Position numbers and translations under genes: made by a program. A model generated the notes under the pieces. That model did no database searches. It had not been told where the DNA came from and saw only the letters and a list, made by a program, of their open reading frames with translations. Shown one piece after another: positions 61,101 to 64,000 of a stretch of 64,000 nucleotides of DNA. Source of the stretch: Lathyrus oleraceus. Taxonomy: Eukaryota > Streptophyta > Magnoliopsida > Fabales > Fabaceae. How positions within the stretch are numbered: position 1 is the stretch's first letter; every line of letters begins with the position of its first letter. Location of the stretch: contig NC_066579.1 in NCBI RefSeq assembly GCF_024323335.1, forward strand, positions 130,433,354 through 130,497,353. Reading direction: 5' to 3'.

Positions 61101-62779
61101 AAACAAGCAAGCCACGAAAAATTAAATTAAATTATGAACATGATCAATCAACGCCAGATAAGTTAGGGGAAAGCATCAAAGAGTGAAGAACTACATTATG
61201 GTAACTTATTTGAGTTTAAATGATGCTCAGAACTACCTTGTCCAGATGGTGATCAGAAGTTGATGAAGCTCAATCTGGTTAGAGCACTTCAGAAGGTCTT
61301 AGAGCTTGGGAATTATTGCAAAAGTTTTAGAGGATGTCGAAGATGCTAATGGAATCAAGAAATTGGATTGAAACAAGCTGAAACTCAAAACACGGTAGTT
61401 GATTTTTTTTGGAAAATTTAAAGTTGAAGCAACGATTTCTTGGCTCTCCAAAGCTTGAAAATGAATGCAGTAGATTCCTCTATTTATAGGGAATGTGTTT
61501 GGATCCAAAAATGTGTGGAATGATGTTTAATTCGTGCAAAAAGAATTTGATCCAAATGTGAGAAAAATGTGACTTTCAACTCATCAAAACTCAGCCAAAT
61601 GATGCGTTTCAAAGTTCAATTAACTTCTGGAGACTTCGTTAAACATGTTTAGGTCCAAAACACATGCTAATTTGGATTGGAATTGAGATTAGTGAATTTC
61701 AAATTTCGGAAAATGGTGATTTATTCAGTTACAAGTTACCATGTTCAACCCAATGGGGCATCCTACTCAGGAGGCTTTTTATCCCATTCTTTTTGCAATG
61801 TCTTGACATCATAGCAAATATTACAATGTGCCAAGAAATGTTGCATTTGGATGTTTGAGCACAAAGTTATGTCATGTTGAAGTTGTCATGAAAAACTAAT
61901 CATATAACTTAGAAAAATTTAAGTGTTCCATGGCTGAACATGACCTATAATGTCTCAATGAATTCCATGGCCTTCCAAGCATATTTTGACCTTGATCTTT
62001 GAAGAAAATTTGTATAGGGCATCATAAATGACATACTGCAATAAGAATAAGCCTAAAATGTTTAAAATTGAAGAACTTATGATCTTTGAAAGTTGAGAAA
62101 ACGTCACTTGAAAATAGGTCAAATTTCACTAAGTCCACAAATGACCTATAATGTTTCCAAACTTTTGATGATCCTCCAAGCATAATTGGCTCTTGTCATG
62201 TAAATAGAAAATGTAGAGGATGTTGAGAAGAGTCATATGCAAAAATAACAATTCAAAAATGGTGATAATTGAAAGAGTTATGATCCTTGTAACTTTGACT
62301 TTAAAATGTTGACTTTTTGTCAAACCACTTGGAACAAGCTTGTGTACTTGGACTTTCCTTGCATTTCAAAGCACATGGGTGATCATATGAACTCAAAATA
62401 ATGTGTCCTTGATTTCCTCTTGATTAGATTTCTCAAAGATTGGAGTTTCTTGTTGAAGAAGACATGGAAATAAACACATGAACCTTTGACTTTCCTTGAG
62501 AAGTAAGCAACAAAACTTTGAGATGCTCTTGATAGAAAAGGCTTACCTTGCATAATAAACTTAAAATAAAAAAGACATATTTTTGGTATTTTTATTAGTG
62601 GTTAGATAAGAAATTAATCATATAAACACAAAAGTAAAACACCAACAAAGAGGTGCTTGGTAATCCCTGCAAGAAGCAAACCCAAAGATGAAAGGAGGGG
62701 AGGATCAAGATGTGACCTTGTTTGTTGCAATGATGAAAATGATATGTGGGATCTTAGGATTAAAAATTAGGGTATGATA
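58136..62779 (-). mobile_element. Element D 3' LTR (minus, 4.64 kb)
   Basis: Bounded on the right by the PPT (62780-62795) and on the left by TATAACGGTAAATT, aligned with the end of LTR C (TGTAGCGGTAAATT in reverse). Both terminal dinucleotides are TA rather than TG/CA. It contains a TATA box (61480-61489), AGTA-loop hairpin (58337-58352), PBS-core copy (58191-58199), long hairpin (60774-60812) and TTAAGCAAT block (59812-59860). A block at 60211-60330 resembles the leaders of A, B and G. No gene. Confidence 0.8.
61480..61489 (-). promoter_or_regulatory. TATA box of LTR D
   Basis: CTATAAATAG on the minus strand, about 1.3 kb inside the LTR start. Confidence 0.5.
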
Positions 62780-62795
62780 GATGCCCCTATTTAAG
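62780..62795 (-). promoter_or_regulatory. Polypurine tract of element D
   Basis: Minus strand CTTAAATAGGGGCATC directly before the LTR start; same tract as in element G (24030-24043). Confidence 0.85.
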
Positions 62796-63084
62796 TCTCG
62801 ACAAGATTGAAGAAACTTAAATATCAAAGACCCAATTTTTGGCCTTAAGATACCGCAAAATGCTTATGATATGATATGAATGCAAACCAGGATCTATGTG
62901 GGAGGAATAATATTCTGCAGGGGAAAAGAAAAGACTTAGGGATAACCATCATTTGGAGAGAAACCAATGTATAATTAGAGAATGACCATAACAAAGACCC
63001 AACTAGGAAAACCTAACAAGGCAAGACTCCACCGGGGAAATAAAATCATCAAAGGGGAAAAACCTAACTCCACTAAGGGAGGAA
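62796..63084 (-). mobile_element. Element D internal region next to the PPT
   Basis: Non-coding 3' UTR of element D. On the plus strand it begins TCTCGACAAG..., which corresponds in reverse to the GTCGAGATGAAGG stretch just upstream of G's PPT. No gene. Confidence 0.6.
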
Positions 63085-64000
63085 TATTACTTAACTATCA
63101 TCCAAGTGATAACTTAACAAAGGTAGTAAGCTCAAATAAAATGATTACCAACTACCATCCAAGTGGTGACTTAACAAAGGTAACCAATCGAAGGTAAGAG
63201 GAATTATTACCTACTATCAACCGAGTGATAACTTAACAAAGGTAATAAACCCGAACATAATGATTACCAACTACCAGGCAAGTGGTAAATTAACAAAGGA
63301 AACCAATCAAAGGTAAGAGGAACTATTACCTACTTTCACCCGAGTGATAACTTAACAAACGTAATAAGCCCGAACAAAATGATTACCAACTACTAGCCAA
63401 GTGGTAACTTAACAAAGGCATCCAATCAAAGGTAAGAGGAACTATTACCTATTATCAGTTGAGTGATAGCTTAACAAAGGTAATAAGCTCAAATAGAAAT
63501 ATTACCAACTACCAGCCGAGTGATAGCTTAATAAAGGTAACCAATCAAAGGTAAGAGGAACTATTACCTATTATCAGCTTAATGATAGCTTAACAAATAT
63601 AGTAAGCTAAAACAAAATGATTACTAACTACCATACAAGTGGTAACTTAACAAAGGTAACCAATCGAAGGTAAGATGAATTATTACCTACTATCAGTCGA
63701 GTGATAACTTAACAAAGGTAATAAGCCCGAACAGAATGATTACCAACTACTAGTCAAGTGGTAAATTAACAAAGGCAACCAATCAAAGGTAAGAGGAACT
63801 ATTACCTACTATCAGCCGAGTGATATTTTAACAAAGGTAATAAGCTCGAACAAAATGATTACCAACTTCCAGCCAAGTGGTAACTTAACAAAGGCAACCA
63901 ATCAAAGGTAAGATGAACTATTACCTATTATCAGCTGAGTGATAGCTTAACAAAAGTAATAAGCTCAAATAGAAAGATTACCAACTACCTGCCGAGTGAT
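63085..64000 (-). repeat. 119-bp tandem array in the 3' UTR of element D
   Basis: GATTACCAAC (or one-base variants) recurs at 63143, 63262, 63381, 63500, 63619, 63738, 63857 and 63976, exactly 119 bp apart. Each unit is itself two related halves of about 62 and 57 bp sharing AGTGRTAACTTAACAAAGG. The array continues past the window edge. Confidence 0.95.

Noticed and set aside
63085..64000. Possible CRISPR-like array
   Set aside because: Units are continuous 119-bp tandem copies with no unique spacers, in a plant retrotransposon 3' UTR.

Overview
This window is plant nuclear DNA built almost entirely of LTR retrotransposons nested in one another. I find no convincing host gene. There are several Ty3/gypsy elements of the Tat/Ogre type with multi-kilobase LTRs, and one Ty1/copia element of SIRE/Maximus type. 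This mix suggests a large-genome legume, most likely of the pea/vetch tribe (Fabeae). That is an inference from element families, not from a marker gene. Elements are lettered A to I for reference. Layout, left to right: 1-921 is the minus-strand 5' leader and primer-binding site (PBS) of Ogre-like element B, which runs off the left edge, and 931-4700 is its truncated LTR. 4701-9997 is Ogre-like element A (minus): a 1.73-kb LTR, PBS, leader and gag, with protease and reverse transcriptase missing. 9998-10568 is the protease/integrase start of copia element I. 10569-30274 is element G (plus), with two nearly identical 6.23-kb LTRs, a GGACC target duplication and no gag or enzymes. 30275-33379 and about 41225-41393 are the rest of copia I. 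33380-41219 is element H, a complete Tekay/Del-type chromovirus with 1666-bp LTRs, a GATGT target duplication and one 1450-codon gag-pol frame. 41394-45447 is an Ogre-type LTR (C, plus). 45448-47166 holds a decayed antisense extra ORF and a convergent decayed integrase end. 47864-50841 is LTR E (minus). 50842-57732 is LTR F (plus), carrying a 766-bp inverted-repeat transposon. 58136-62779 is LTR D (minus), and 62780-64000 is D's internal end with a 119-bp tandem array. Order of events: copia I was hit by A in its protease, by G in its integrase and by H in its 3' LTR; B adjoins A's RNase H start. By LTR divergence (about 0.3% and 0.5%, counted by eye) G and H are the youngest. The most interesting signals are not genes. 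All the Ogre-type LTRs, though largely unalike, carry in the same order a TACGTAGGCA motif with a variable hairpin, a second hairpin with an AGTA loop whose stem covaries, a third small hairpin, and a copy of the PBS core inside U5. The two deletion derivatives A and G both lost their enzymes but kept the segment around the putative pol intron, and the 3' UTR of G is full of sequences resembling the complement of its own PBS.
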